Shown piece after piece: positions 46,585-56,155 of a stretch of 64,000 nucleotides of DNA. The notes beneath the pieces are model-generated. The model was given only the letters and a program-made list of their open reading frames with translations, was not told the DNA's origin and did not search any database. How positions within the stretch are numbered: position 1 is the first letter of the stretch; each line of letters opens with the position of its first letter. Origin of the DNA: Alteracholeplasma palmae J233. Its GTDB lineage: Bacteria; Bacillota_I; Bacilli_A; Acholeplasmatales; Acholeplasmataceae. The stretch covers positions 1,461,499 through 1,525,498 of the forward strand of contig NC_022538.1 of NCBI RefSeq assembly GCF_000968055.1, in the 5' to 3' direction. The position numbers and the translations under genes are program-made.

Positions 46585-49500
46585 TTAAAGTTTAGTTTTT
46601 TGACGCTTAATAACAACAATAGCGATTACTTCAATGATAATAATACCTAGTAGAGTAACAACAACCCAGATTGAATTGCCTGCATTGGAAGCTTCTACTT
46701 CATTTTGCTCTTCAACTTTTTGTTTACCTTCTTCAAGGATACTTTCTTTTAAAGTTTCATCTTCATAATTATCCCAATTAATTCTATCAACATATTCATC
46801 TATAATTGATTGCATCTTATCAGTTATTGGTTTATTTGCTAATGCTTCTAATTCTTTTCTTAATTTATCTTTAGCAGCATCTACTAATGCATTTTGATAT
46901 GCATCTACTTGATCTTTAGTTTCTTGTATTAAACCATCTTTAAATGCTTCATCTTGATAATTATCAAGAGTAATTGAGTTAACTTTATCTTCAATCGTTT
47001 TCTTTAGTTCTTCAGATATTGGTTTTTTTGCATATTTTTCTAGTTCAGTTCTAATAGCCTCTTTTAATTCTTTCAATTCAGACTCTGCTTGTTCGCTAAT
47101 TTCAACTTTACCTGATTCAATCAATTCATTAGTAACTTCTTCTTGATCGTAATTATCTAATGTAATTTCTTCAATCTTTGAATCAATGATTGCTCTCTTT
47201 TCATCACTCATTGGGCTACCAGCATGTTTTTCAAGTTCAATTCTCACTTTATCTTTAACTGCTTGTAGTTCTTTTTGATTTTGTTCATCTAATCCTATTT
47301 TGCCTGATTCTTTCATCTGATTAATGATATCTTCTTTATTATAGTTTTGTTCATTAATTGAATCTACCAAATCATCAATAATAGCTTGTGCCTCAGATGT
47401 AATTGGCTTTCTTGCGTAATTTTCCAGTTCAGTTCTAACTGCATCTTTAGTTGCTTGTAGTTCTTTTGATTCCTTGTCCGCTTGTTCATTAATTTCAGTT
47501 TTACCTGATTCAATTAGTCCATTTGTAACATCTTCTTGATCATAATTGTCTAATGTAATTTCTTCAACCTTTGAATCAATTAGGGCTTTCTTTTCATCAC
47601 TCATTGGACTACCTGCATGTTTTTCAAGTTCAGATCTCACTTTATCTTTAACTGCTTGTAGTTCTTTTTGATTTTGTTTATCTAATCCTATTTTACCTGA
47701 TTCTTTAATTTGATGAATGATATCTTCTTGGTTATAGTTTTGTTCATTAACTGAAGCTACGATTTCATCAATAATAACTTGTGCCTCAGGTGTAATTGGT
47801 TTTCTTGCGTAATTTTCAAGTTCAGCTTTAACTTCTTCTCTAACTGCAATAATATCAGCATTAATTTTTTCATACGCTTGGTTTTTAGTATTTGATGTGA
47901 TTCCGTCTATTTCTTCATATTTATCAAGATTCTTAATTTCAGTAAATGATTCTGCAATCATACCGGCAATATCATCACCTATATGTCCATCTTTTAATAT
48001 ACTACGAACATAACTTGCAATTTCACCATAAGCATTTTCTCTTTTAGCATCAAGCAAAGCAGCTTTTAAAAGTTTATCTGCTTCATCTGATTGTGCATCA
48101 GCTTCTTCTTTTGTTCTAGCATAATCAATACGCATATTACCTTCTCCACCTATTTTATTAATATGGTTGATAATATATTGACTCTTTTCTCCTGGTGTTA
48201 GAAACTCATATGCTTGAATCTCTTTAATAGCTTTTTCAATTTTTTCATTTAAAGCAGTTTTTAGGGTATTTTTAGTATCATTCATAAAATCATTTTCTTG
48301 TTGTGTGACATCAGTAATGATTTTATTTAATTCTTTCATTAATCTTTCTGTCTCTATATCGGCTTCTTCAAGTGACTTTGATTTAATCTTATTTTCTATA
48401 TCAATCATTAGATCAGTTATTTCTTGACGTTTTGGGTTAATAGTTGTTTCTGGAAGATGGTCTTTTACTTTATCTAGCAAATCTAATCCTTTTTGTGAAA
48501 GACTAGTTATTTCATTAATCTTACCTTGATAAAAGAACTCTTTATATAAATCATCTAGACTATTTAATGTAGTGTTTTTTTGTGCAAAAACACTTGCCAT
48601 TGTTGCGTCATTCTTATTAACTTCTGTTTCACCAGTTGTCTTTAATTCATCTAATCTTGATTGGTATGTTTCTTTCTGATCTGTTGTTAAACCTTTAGTA
48701 TTTTCCAGTTGGTTTTTAATATTTGTATATTTTTCATTTATTTGATTTATAACTGTTTTTTTCTCATTTAGTAAACGGGCACTAGTAACTTGGCTTTGAA
48801 TATCATTAACTGCGCTATCATAGTATTCTCTAATTTTATCCAAAGTATCTGCACCGTTAATTAAACTTTCTGTTGTTGTAAATGTATTAGTGATACTATC
48901 TATAACTGGATCAATTTCTGTTGTTTTATCTAGATTTTCTAAGTTTGTAACTGTTTGAGCGCTAGAGTCTTTTCTATTTTTTAAACTTTCTATATATCTT
49001 TCTTTTTGTGCAGCAAGAGCCTCTTGTCCATTTTCTTTAGCATTTTGCAATTCTTCATTCAGTTTGCCTATCTCACCACTAATAATTTCATTAATTAGCT
49101 CTACTTTTGAAGCATTATTAATCTTATCTATAGCATCATTAATTGTTTTATTAATCAATTCTTCATAAGTATTGTATTGTTCTTGATTATTAAGCTCAGT
49201 TTCTATTTTTCCAAGTATTTCGGTTTTTTTATCATTAAGTAAATTTGTAGCACTTTCTTTTTGTGCTTTTAGTAACTCTGCTTTAATATTATCTAGCCCT
49301 GAATTTTTTGTGCTATCAATATTGTTTAAATTATTCTTACTCTCAATTGCTTGAATTAAATCTTTTTTATCCTCAACAAGTTTATCTAAATATTGTGTTT
49401 TATCAGAAATGCCTTCAAGACCATTGATTAATGCTTCAATTAAATCAACTTCTTTTTCTACTTGTAATTTAGCGTCTATTTTATTAGCTGAAATTGCTTG

Positions 49501-51729
49501 ATCTAATAATGCTTTTTCAGCTGTTTTTAATGCTTCTTCTACATCAGTTTGCGTTGTCTTTTGTTGAATATTTTCTTTTTCAGCTAAAACTTGAGCATCA
49601 TACTGAGAAAGCTTTTGGTCTTTTTCAGCTTCACTTATATTTTTTAATGATGCTATTGCATCTCTCATCTTCTTTTCATATGCATCTAATTCTTTTAGTG
49701 TTTCTTCTTTTTTGATTTGCAATTCAATTTCTTGAGTTGCTTGATGCATTTGTTTTTCTACATCTATGTAAGTATCTTTTGAATTAATACTTGCTATATG
49801 TCCATCTAGAATTGCTTGCATTTGATTAGTTATTGGCTCTGTACTACTATTTTTAGATAATTCTTTAAGATAGTTAATTGCATTTTCTTTAGAACCAGTC
49901 ACTTCAATAGCATGCATTTCTTCTTTAGCTGCTACTTCTAGGTCAAAGACCTCTTGTTCGCTGTTAGAAAGACTTATTGCAGATTTACCATCATCTCTTA
50001 TTTTTTCAAGTTCTGCAATCAATTCATCTCTTCTAGGTTTATCAACAGCCGGTAATTGATTAATATATTCAATTCTACCTTGTATATAGGAATCTAATTC
50101 TCTTTTAGCATTAATTTGGGCTGCTATTAAGAATGCATTTTCTAACTTAGTTAACCCTTCTGATCCAACAGTTTGAATTTGTTCGATATTTGTTAAACTA
50201 GCTATATTGTTTTGTGCCTGTTCTTTAGTAATTCTTATTTGAGCTTGATATTCTTCAATTTCTTTATCAGTTAATTTCTTTAAGCCAGCTATTTTATCTT
50301 TAAGAGAAGTTGCCTTCTTTTCAATAATTTTATTCATATTATCTTTAACTATCACTAAATACTCAGAGTCTAATGATGCAAGACCCTCATTTTTCTTTGT
50401 TTCTACTTCACTTGAGTCAAGACTTGCATTTACTTGGTCTTTCGCTCGTTGCCAGGCTGCTTGTATTTGAGATTTATAGTTTTCTTTTTGGCTTGCATCT
50501 AATCCAGTTATAGAATCAACTTTATTAGATAGTTCTAATGCTTTTGCATCAAGAATTGCAATTGCATCATTTTTAGCTTTAAGTAACTTAGAATCTTTTA
50601 TTTCTCTTGCTTTCTGATATCTTAACAAGAGTTCATTTTTGTACTCTTGTGATGCAACAGAATCAATATCAGATTTTAATTGCGTCATCATTGCTTCAGT
50701 AACAGTAGTTTTAATATCTGTTTCTGTTTGATCTACATATAAATCATCTAAGCGCTTATCTAAAGCAGTAATTGCATCTCTTTGAGATTTAGCAAGTGCG
50801 AGTTTATTAGTATATAGCGTACGCATTGATTGTGATAATGGTTGAGCCGTATTATTAAGGCGTGCTTCAAGACTATTATAAATAGTATTAAAATCAGCAA
50901 GACTACGATATTTTATTGCTTGCATATTATAATCTGTAAATAATGTTTCAAGTTCGTTTTGAACATCATAATCTGCTTTTAAATATGCATTTAAGTTCTT
51001 GATATTCATGAAAGTTCTTTGCTCATCTGTACTTGCATAGACACGAACTGCAATTGCCATTTTTGTTCTAACTCCTGAATTAAAATCTAAAGTTAGTTTA
51101 AAAACATTTTTATCAACCGGACTATAACGTTCATGTTCTGCAATCGTTATATCAGTGCTGAAGTGAGGATTCACAGTAGTTCCAATAGATGCATATGCTC
51201 CAATATCTACCTTATTAGCCGTTCCAAGTGTATTATAAGAAGCTTGTGCATAAAGTTCTATTGTGTAGTCCTCATGTTTCTCAACAGGAATCTCTTGCCA
51301 TATGGTAACATAACTATTTACACTAGAATACTTATTATTAGCCCCAGCATAAACCTTCGCGCCATCCCCAGTGTTTTCTTTATACATTCGATTTTGAGTA
51401 TGTAGATTACCATCTCCAGTTTCTCCTCTAGTTTGAAAAGGATTACGATCCGCATCGATATGGGCTGCACTACGATTTAATTGTGCTCTAATGACTCTTT
51501 CCTTTTGATCCTTGGTTCCTTTATTTTCAGTATTTGTTACTTGAAAATTCCAGTTTGGAATCTCTTTAACAGTTGTATTATAAAGCATATTTGAATTCTT
51601 TATAAGACCTGCTTCTTTATTATAATTGTTTGAATAACTTATTGATGTTATAAACGTAAATAATAATCCTAAAACTGTTACTAGTAAAAACATTGTGTAC
51701 CGCTTGTAAAAAACTATTCTCTTATTCAT
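46585..51729 (-). CDS. Giant surface-anchored coiled-coil protein
   Basis: 1714 residues, the largest gene here. Signal/anchor helix at residues 13-31; then a beta-rich domain of about 200 residues rich in Thr/Tyr/Asn (SYVTIWQEIPVEKHEDYTIEL), then over 1000 residues of short helices in modules of roughly 70-80 residues resembling DUF1542/three-helix-bundle repeats (ALxxKxxxI...LDxxQKxxYKxQI). Near the C-terminus come near-identical 64-residue repeats, then a membrane helix at 1685-1707 and a short basic tail KRQKTKL. No LPXTG motif. Likely an extended adhesin or cell-surface stalk; function inferred from architecture only. AAGGAGG is 9 nt from the ATG. Confidence 0.8.
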   Translation of the reverse strand: MNKRIVFYKRYTMFLLVTVLGLLFTFITSISYSNNYNKEAGLIKNSNMLYNTTVKEIPNWNFQVTNTENKGTKDQKERVIRAQLNRSAAHIDADRNPFQTRGETGDGNLHTQNRMYKENTGDGAKVYAGANNKYSSVNSYVTIWQEIPVEKHEDYTIELYAQASYNTLGTANKVDIGAYASIGTTVNPHFSTDITIAEHERYSPVDKNVFKLTLDFNSGVRTKMAIAVRVYASTDEQRTFMNIKNLNAYLKADYDVQNELETLFTDYNMQAIKYRSLADFNTIYNSLEARLNNTAQPLSQSMRTLYTNKLALAKSQRDAITALDKRLDDLYVDQTETDIKTTVTEAMMTQLKSDIDSVASQEYKNELLLRYQKAREIKDSKLLKAKNDAIAILDAKALELSNKVDSITGLDASQKENYKSQIQAAWQRAKDQVNASLDSSEVETKKNEGLASLDSEYLVIVKDNMNKIIEKKATSLKDKIAGLKKLTDKEIEEYQAQIRITKEQAQNNIASLTNIEQIQTVGSEGLTKLENAFLIAAQINAKRELDSYIQGRIEYINQLPAVDKPRRDELIAELEKIRDDGKSAISLSNSEQEVFDLEVAAKEEMHAIEVTGSKENAINYLKELSKNSSTEPITNQMQAILDGHIASINSKDTYIDVEKQMHQATQEIELQIKKEETLKELDAYEKKMRDAIASLKNISEAEKDQKLSQYDAQVLAEKENIQQKTTQTDVEEALKTAEKALLDQAISANKIDAKLQVEKEVDLIEALINGLEGISDKTQYLDKLVEDKKDLIQAIESKNNLNNIDSTKNSGLDNIKAELLKAQKESATNLLNDKKTEILGKIETELNNQEQYNTYEELINKTINDAIDKINNASKVELINEIISGEIGKLNEELQNAKENGQEALAAQKERYIESLKNRKDSSAQTVTNLENLDKTTEIDPVIDSITNTFTTTESLINGADTLDKIREYYDSAVNDIQSQVTSARLLNEKKTVINQINEKYTNIKNQLENTKGLTTDQKETYQSRLDELKTTGETEVNKNDATMASVFAQKNTTLNSLDDLYKEFFYQGKINEITSLSQKGLDLLDKVKDHLPETTINPKRQEITDLMIDIENKIKSKSLEEADIETERLMKELNKIITDVTQQENDFMNDTKNTLKTALNEKIEKAIKEIQAYEFLTPGEKSQYIINHINKIGGEGNMRIDYARTKEEADAQSDEADKLLKAALLDAKRENAYGEIASYVRSILKDGHIGDDIAGMIAESFTEIKNLDKYEEIDGITSNTKNQAYEKINADIIAVREEVKAELENYARKPITPEAQVIIDEIVASVNEQNYNQEDIIHQIKESGKIGLDKQNQKELQAVKDKVRSELEKHAGSPMSDEKKALIDSKVEEITLDNYDQEDVTNGLIESGKTEINEQADKESKELQATKDAVRTELENYARKPITSEAQAIIDDLVDSINEQNYNKEDIINQMKESGKIGLDEQNQKELQAVKDKVRIELEKHAGSPMSDEKRAIIDSKIEEITLDNYDQEEVTNELIESGKVEISEQAESELKELKEAIRTELEKYAKKPISEELKKTIEDKVNSITLDNYQDEAFKDGLIQETKDQVDAYQNALVDAAKDKLRKELEALANKPITDKMQSIIDEYVDRINWDNYEDETLKESILEEGKQKVEEQNEVEASNAGNSIWVVVTLLGIIIIEVIAIVVIKRQKTKL
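46678..47820 (-). repeat. Six tandem 64-residue repeats in the surface protein
   Basis: Units start with LExxxxxP(I/M)(T/S) at residues about 1304, 1368, 1435, 1499, 1563 and 1627, spaced 192 nt except one of 201 nt (three extra residues). Units 1 and 3 (LENYARKPIT) match each other, and units 2 and 4 (LEKHAGSPMS) match each other, so a 393-nt two-unit block has been duplicated. Units 5 and 6 are more diverged; the last is cut short by the membrane helix. Confidence 0.88.
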
Positions 51730-51763
51730 ATATTTGTTCCTCCTTTTTGTAATTTAGAGTATA

Positions 51764-52375
51764 CAAGTAATGAACAAAATAGGCTTGAATATGTCCCCAA
51801 ATGCATTGAAAATGTAATAGAACACATTTAATTATAATTTTATATAAATTAAATAACTACAAATTTTAATGAAATAAAAACTTAAAAATATTGTTTTTTA
51901 TACTGATTTTTCCTTAAGGTATTTTCAACAAATACTTTGTTTAACCTACCAGTTAAAGTGAGCCTTTTATATAACAAAAGGAATATATCTATTTCTAATA
52001 TATTCCTTATATTCTTTAATTATATATAAATATGTCTTTTATATTAATCTTTTAATCGTTTCATACAATAAATAAAAAAATCGGAACCTAGTAAATTTCT
52101 TCATTATCAAAATAAAACATCCTTTTACTAAGCCTTATCCATAATATATCAGGTTATACTTATTTATATTTTCATCAGCTCTATAAAATATAAAGAGTTT
52201 TAATTCTAACCAATATTTTTACTATTTTTCATCAGAGTGTAATGATATTCTAGGTCACTTTGTTGTATCATAAACAAATCCACTTAGAGCAACCACTAAT
52301 AAAAACAAATGGTTTTTTAGTTTTAATATTATCCTTTTATTTCATTTGTAATTAAATCATGAAGCCGAAAGATAA
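51764..52375. other. Long AT-rich intergenic region without a gene
   Basis: 612 nt. I see no ORF over about 30 codons with a binding site. It holds a perfect 9-bp inverted repeat GGAATATAT/ATATATTCC (51980-51988, 51998-52006) and a minus-strand hairpin plus T-run at 52074-52132. Broken coding potential on the minus strand between 52080 and 52330 might be a gene remnant, but I cannot name one. Confidence 0.5.
52074..52178 (-). ncRNA. Candidate small RNA upstream of the surface-protein gene
   Basis: Minus strand: a possible promoter TTGGTT (52208-52213), 17 nt, TATTTT (52185-52190), then about 105 nt ending in a nine-pair stem CTTAGTAAA/TTTACTAGG and TTCCG plus seven T. No coding potential. 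Low certainty; it could instead be a remnant of a lost gene's terminator. Confidence 0.3.
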
Positions 52376-52780
52376 TTAATACTGAAATTTAGAATTGATG
52401 AACCACTTACCTTTTATATTTACTACATCAACTTTTTGTTTAGCTTCAATGATACCAGTTTCTCCATTAGCATATTTAATATTAAGTTTAAATTCTATGC
52501 TATAAGTTACATCTGAATTTTTTATTATGTTCTCATCTGTAACTTCTCTATGATCGTCTTTATAGTATTCACTTTCTAACATTTGTTTTCTAAGTTTAAT
52601 AGTCTCATTTATATACTCTTTTGAATAGTATTTTTCTGCATATTCTTTACTACTTATTTTAGTATCATATAAATCCCTTAAGTGTGCTTTTATAACAGAT
52701 TCTGGATTTTTATGATCACTACTTGAACAACCTGCCAAGATCATCATAAAAAACATGCTAATCATAAGTATCTTTTTCAT
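52376..52780 (-). CDS. Small lipoprotein of unknown function
   Basis: 134 residues. Signal peptide ending in lipobox LAGC (Cys near residue 18), so it is lipid-anchored outside. The rest resembles DUF4878/NTF2-like lipoproteins: NPESVIKAHLRDLYD helix, then beta strands with a final VVNIKGKWFINSKFQY. That family guess is weak. Monocistronic. Confidence 0.75.
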   Translation of the reverse strand: MKKILMISMFFMMILAGCSSSDHKNPESVIKAHLRDLYDTKISSKEYAEKYYSKEYINETIKLRKQMLESEYYKDDHREVTDENIIKNSDVTYSIEFKLNIKYANGETGIIEAKQKVDVVNIKGKWFINSKFQY

Positions 52781-52887
52781 AATATTTCCCCCTATTATAT
52801 ATGAATAATTAGTTCTAAAACTTATCTCTACTATAACACAAGCGTTTTATAATTTCAACTTATCTTATCAGTTATCCTATATATTTA

Positions 52888-52934
52888 AAATTAAAAAGCT
52901 CCATTCTAGTAAGGTACCAGAATAAAGCCTTTAC
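52888..52934 (-). terminator. Terminator after the 52940-53488 gene
   Basis: Minus strand AAAGGCT..ATTCT/AGAAT..AGCTTTT imperfect long stem followed by TTTTAATTTT. Confidence 0.6.
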
Positions 52935-52939
52935 TTATT

Positions 52940-53488
52940 TTATATTAATTCTAATTCATTAGCGATTTCTAAGAATAACTCATGTACTGAGTGATACTCT
53001 GAAACCTTACCTATTAAATCTTGTGAAACTTTATCTAATCTATCATAATATTCATCACTTAGAGTTTCTTTTTTCTCTAGGGCAGTTCTAACATCATTTT
53101 CTAAGTTCTTAAGTTCTTTTAGCTCTTCTGTGTCTACATTATTATCTGCAACAAAATCATTTTCTAAATCTAATACATTTAATAGTAGGTTAATAGTTGT
53201 TGCCTTCTTATTTAACTCTTCATAAGAATTATTTAAGTATTTATTTAAGATCTCAGTTAATGTGATAAATTCTGATTTAAGATATAAAAAACCTGTGACA
53301 AAAATTTCATTTTCTGTTTCTGTATATGTTGGATCATCTATTAATTTATCAAACAGATAATCTAGTACTTCAAAAATATAATCATAACGTACAAGTAATA
53401 AAGAATCATTTTCTTTTAAATATAAAATCAAATCTTTATATGTCTCTTTCCATTGATTATATTCTTGATAAATTTTTTCTTCGATCAT
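52940..53488 (-). CDS. Acidic helical protein of unknown function downstream of fba
   Basis: 182 residues, cytoplasmic, strongly helical and acidic (many Leu/Glu/Asp/Asn; ENEIFVTGFLYLKSEFITL in the middle). No family recognised. It starts 13 nt after fba and so should be co-transcribed with it. Confidence 0.65.
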   Translation of the reverse strand: MIEEKIYQEYNQWKETYKDLILYLKENDSLLLVRYDYIFEVLDYLFDKLIDDPTYTETENEIFVTGFLYLKSEFITLTEILNKYLNNSYEELNKKATTINLLLNVLDLENDFVADNNVDTEELKELKNLENDVRTALEKKETLSDEYYDRLDKVSQDLIGKVSEYHSVHELFLEIANELELI

Positions 53489-53501
53489 TAATTATCTTTC
53501 C

Positions 53502-54365
53502 TTATGCTTTATTTACTGAACCAAATAAAGTTATTTTTTCTCTTACTACTTTTTTGATTGCTTCTACACCTGGAGCTAATAGTTTTCTTGGATCAAAGCC
53601 TTTTGATTGAAGATCTTTACCTTCTTCAATATACTTTCTAACTGCTGCAGCGAAAGCTAATTGACATTCTGTATTAACATTAATTTTTGATACTCCCAAT
53701 GAAATAGCCTTTTTAACCATTGCCTCAGGAATTCCAGAACCACCATGTAATACAAGTGGTAAGCCATTAGTTACTCTTTGTACTTCAGCTAAAACTTCAA
53801 AGTCTAAGCCTTTCCAGTTTGCAGGGTATTTTCCATGAATATTACCAATACCAGCAGCGAACATATCAATTCCTGTTGATGCTAATTCACGGCATTCTTC
53901 TGGATCAGCAATTTCTCCTGCACCAATGACACCATCTTCTTCTCCACCAATAGCGCCAACTTCTGCTTCAACAGAAACACCTTTAGCTTTACATAAAGCA
54001 ACGATTTCTTTAGTTTTTTCTAAGTTTTCTTTAAATGGGTAAGCAGAACCATCAAACATAATCGAAGTAAAGCCTGCTTCTAATGCTTTTTTAGCTCCTT
54101 CATAAGTTCCGTGGTCTAAATGGATTGCTACTGGTACTGAAATATTAAATGATTTATCTAATTCAGTTACCATCGCAACTACGTTTCTATATCCTCCCAT
54201 GTATTTAGCAGCCCCTTCAGAAACTCCTAAAATAACTGGTGATTTTAATTCTTCTACTTCTTGTAGAACAGCTTTAATCCACTCTAAATTATTAATATTA
54301 ATGTGAGCCACACCATATCCTTCTTTGTGTGCTTTTAGTAACATATCTTTTGCTGATGTCAACAT
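53502..54365 (-). CDS. fba: Fructose-1,6-bisphosphate aldolase, class II
   Basis: 287 residues. Zinc-dependent glycolytic aldolase. PVAIHLDHGT supplies zinc and catalytic residues, EAEVGAIGGEEDG, and VLHGGSGIPE are family motifs. GGGAGGTAAC lies upstream. Follows pyrG as in Bacillus (pyrG-fba), with its own promoter. Confidence 0.96.
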   Translation of the reverse strand: MLTSAKDMLLKAHKEGYGVAHININNLEWIKAVLQEVEELKSPVILGVSEGAAKYMGGYRNVVAMVTELDKSFNISVPVAIHLDHGTYEGAKKALEAGFTSIMFDGSAYPFKENLEKTKEIVALCKAKGVSVEAEVGAIGGEEDGVIGAGEIADPEECRELASTGIDMFAAGIGNIHGKYPANWKGLDFEVLAEVQRVTNGLPLVLHGGSGIPEAMVKKAISLGVSKINVNTECQLAFAAAVRKYIEEGKDLQSKGFDPRKLLAPGVEAIKKVVREKITLFGSVNKA

Positions 54366-54395
54366 TTTTGTTACCTCCCTTTTTTTATCTCTTTT

Positions 54396-54424
54396 ATTAT
54401 ATAACTATATAGTTTTTTTTACAA
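54396..54424 (-). promoter_or_regulatory. fba promoter
   Basis: Minus strand TTGTAA (54419-54424), 17 nt, TATAAT (54396-54401). The -35 overlaps the pyrG stop codon. Confidence 0.65.
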
Positions 54425-56032
54425 TAATTTGCCCTTTTTATTTTGTTTCGCTGCGAAAACGAAATCTTTGAATAAAGGGTGCGGTCTTAATGGTCTTGAT
54501 ACAAATTCTGGATGATATTGGACAGCTATAAACCAAGGGTGGTTATTTAATTCAATAGATTCTACTAATTTAGATGTCTTTTCAACCCCCGTAATAATAA
54601 AATTAGCATCTTTTTCTAAAATTTCTACATACTCAGGGTTCACTTCATAACGGTGTCTATGTCTTTCTGCAATTACACCTTTATTATAGGCCTTAAACGT
54701 TTTCGTATTTTCTTTTAAAATACTTTCGTATAATCCTAAGCGAAGAGTTCCACCTAACTTAGAATCTTTAATCTTTTTCGTAATAATTGGTGCGTCTGTC
54801 TTAGGATCAATCTCTGTTGAATTGGCATTTTTAATCCCCAATACATTTCTAGCATATTCAATCACTGATAGTTGCATCCCATAGCAGATTCCAAACATTG
54901 GCACGTTGTTTTCTCTAGCATATTGGATTGCGGCTATTTTACCTTCAGTAGCTCTTTTTCCAAAACCACCTGGAACTAAAATACCATCACAATCAGCTAA
55001 AGCTTCTCCTACATTTTCTGGATTGATTTTTTCTGCACTTAACCATTTGATTTTAATAGAAACATCATGTGCATATCCTGCATGCTTTAATGCCTCACTA
55101 ATAGACAAATATGCATCATGTAAAGAAACATATTTACCTACTAAACCAATAGTTATCGCTTCTTTTAAACCTTTAATTTTAGAAATGAGATTTTCCCATT
55201 CAGATAAATTTGCTTTAGGTAAATTGTTGAATTTAAAATGATCTAATATGAAATCATCAATTCCTTGTTTTTCTAAATTAAGAATAGATTGATATAGTAC
55301 TTCAACATCAAGAGACTCAAAAACAGCATTTTCATTCACATCACAGAAAAGTGCGATTTTTTCTTTCACATGCTTAGGAATCTCTACTTCACTTCTTAAA
55401 ACAATCATATCAGGTTGTATACCAAGTGATCTTAATTCTTTAACACTGTGTTGAGTTGGTTTAGTTTTAATTTCATTAGCAGCCTTTAAATAAGGTATTA
55501 ATGTATTATGGAGGTAAAGTGTATTTTCATAGCCATAATCACGTCTTGCCTGTCTAATCGCTTCTAAATAAGGTAATGATTCGATATCACCAACAGTTCC
55601 ACCAATTTCAGTGATAACAACATCAGCTAAAGACGACTCTGCGGCAGCTTTAAGCTTGCTTTTGATTTCATCAGTAATATGTGGAATCACTTGAATAGTT
55701 GCCCCTAAATATCCACCTTTACGTTCTCTATCAATCACTGTTTGATAGATTTTCCCTGTTGTAATACTAGAATCCTTTGATAGATTTTCATCAATAAATC
55801 TTTCATAGTGACCTAAATCTAAATCTGTTTCTGCGCCATCATCTGTCACAAAAACCTCTCCATGTTGATAAGGACTCATTGTTCCTGGGTCAACATTAAT
55901 ATACGGGTCAAATTTTTGCATGAACACTTTTAGTCCACGAGATTTTAAAATTTGTCCGATTGATGATGCAGTGATACCCTTTCCTAAACTAGAGACAACT
56001 CCTCCAGTTACAAATATAAACTTTGTGCTCAT
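54419..56032 (-). CDS. pyrG: CTP synthase
   Basis: 537 residues. Makes CTP from UTP, glutamine and ATP. N-terminal synthetase domain with [14 protein letters not shown] and [21 protein letters not shown]-terminal glutaminase with nucleophile Cys in GICYGMQL near residue 380 and QYHPE/VSRP near residue 515. Its 70-nt leader looks like a CTP-sensitive attenuator (next entries). Confidence 0.97.
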   Translation of the reverse strand: MSTKFIFVTGGVVSSLGKGITASSIGQILKSRGLKVFMQKFDPYINVDPGTMSPYQHGEVFVTDDGAETDLDLGHYERFIDENLSKDSSITTGKIYQTVIDRERKGGYLGATIQVIPHITDEIKSKLKAAAESSLADVVITEIGGTVGDIESLPYLEAIRQARRDYGYENTLYLHNTLIPYLKAANEIKTKPTQHSVKELRSLGIQPDMIVLRSEVEIPKHVKEKIALFCDVNENAVFESLDVEVLYQSILNLEKQGIDDFILDHFKFNNLPKANLSEWENLISKIKGLKEAITIGLVGKYVSLHDAYLSISEALKHAGYAHDVSIKIKWLSAEKINPENVGEALADCDGILVPGGFGKRATEGKIAAIQYARENNVPMFGICYGMQLSVIEYARNVLGIKNANSTEIDPKTDAPIITKKIKDSKLGGTLRLGLYESILKENTKTFKAYNKGVIAERHRHRYEVNPEYVEILEKDANFIITGVEKTSKLVESIELNNHPWFIAVQYHPEFVSRPLRPHPLFKDFVFAAKQNKKGKLL

Positions 56033-56102
56033 TTCTAATTTTTCCTTTCTAAAATAAAAAAAATAAGCCTCCTATAATAGGAGACTTTTTTATAGTGTGC
56101 CC
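56033..56102 (-). promoter_or_regulatory. pyrG leader: predicted CTP-sensitive reiterative-transcription attenuator
   Basis: The predicted transcript starts GGGC at 56102. A terminator follows whose 5' arm contains a pyrimidine-rich GUCUCCU tract. In Bacillus pyrG, low CTP stalls polymerase before the C, extra G residues are added, and the poly-G tail pairs with such a tract to prevent termination. All elements are in place here; the regulation itself is inferred. Confidence 0.7.
56053..56088 (-). terminator. Attenuator/terminator before pyrG
   Basis: Minus strand AAGTCTCCTAT/ATAGGAGGCTT stem followed by ATTTTTTTT. It ends 21 nt before the pyrG ATG, and also lies downstream of the PAP2 gene. 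Confidence 0.85.
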
Positions 56103-56108
56103 TTTTTA

Positions 56109-56137
56109 ATTATAACAAACTTACGACTATCAAGCAA
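56109..56137 (-). promoter_or_regulatory. pyrG promoter
   Basis: Minus strand TTGCTT (56132-56137), 17 nt, TATAAT (56109-56114) with TGT before it; six bases later comes GGGC. Confidence 0.75.
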
Positions 56138-56155
56138 CTACAATTTAATAAATAA

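Noticed and set aside
54419-56032. Use of UGA as tryptophan (mycoplasma code)
   Set aside because: TGA is a true stop at the end of several genes (ftsH, rnfD, pflA), and conserved Trp positions use TGG.
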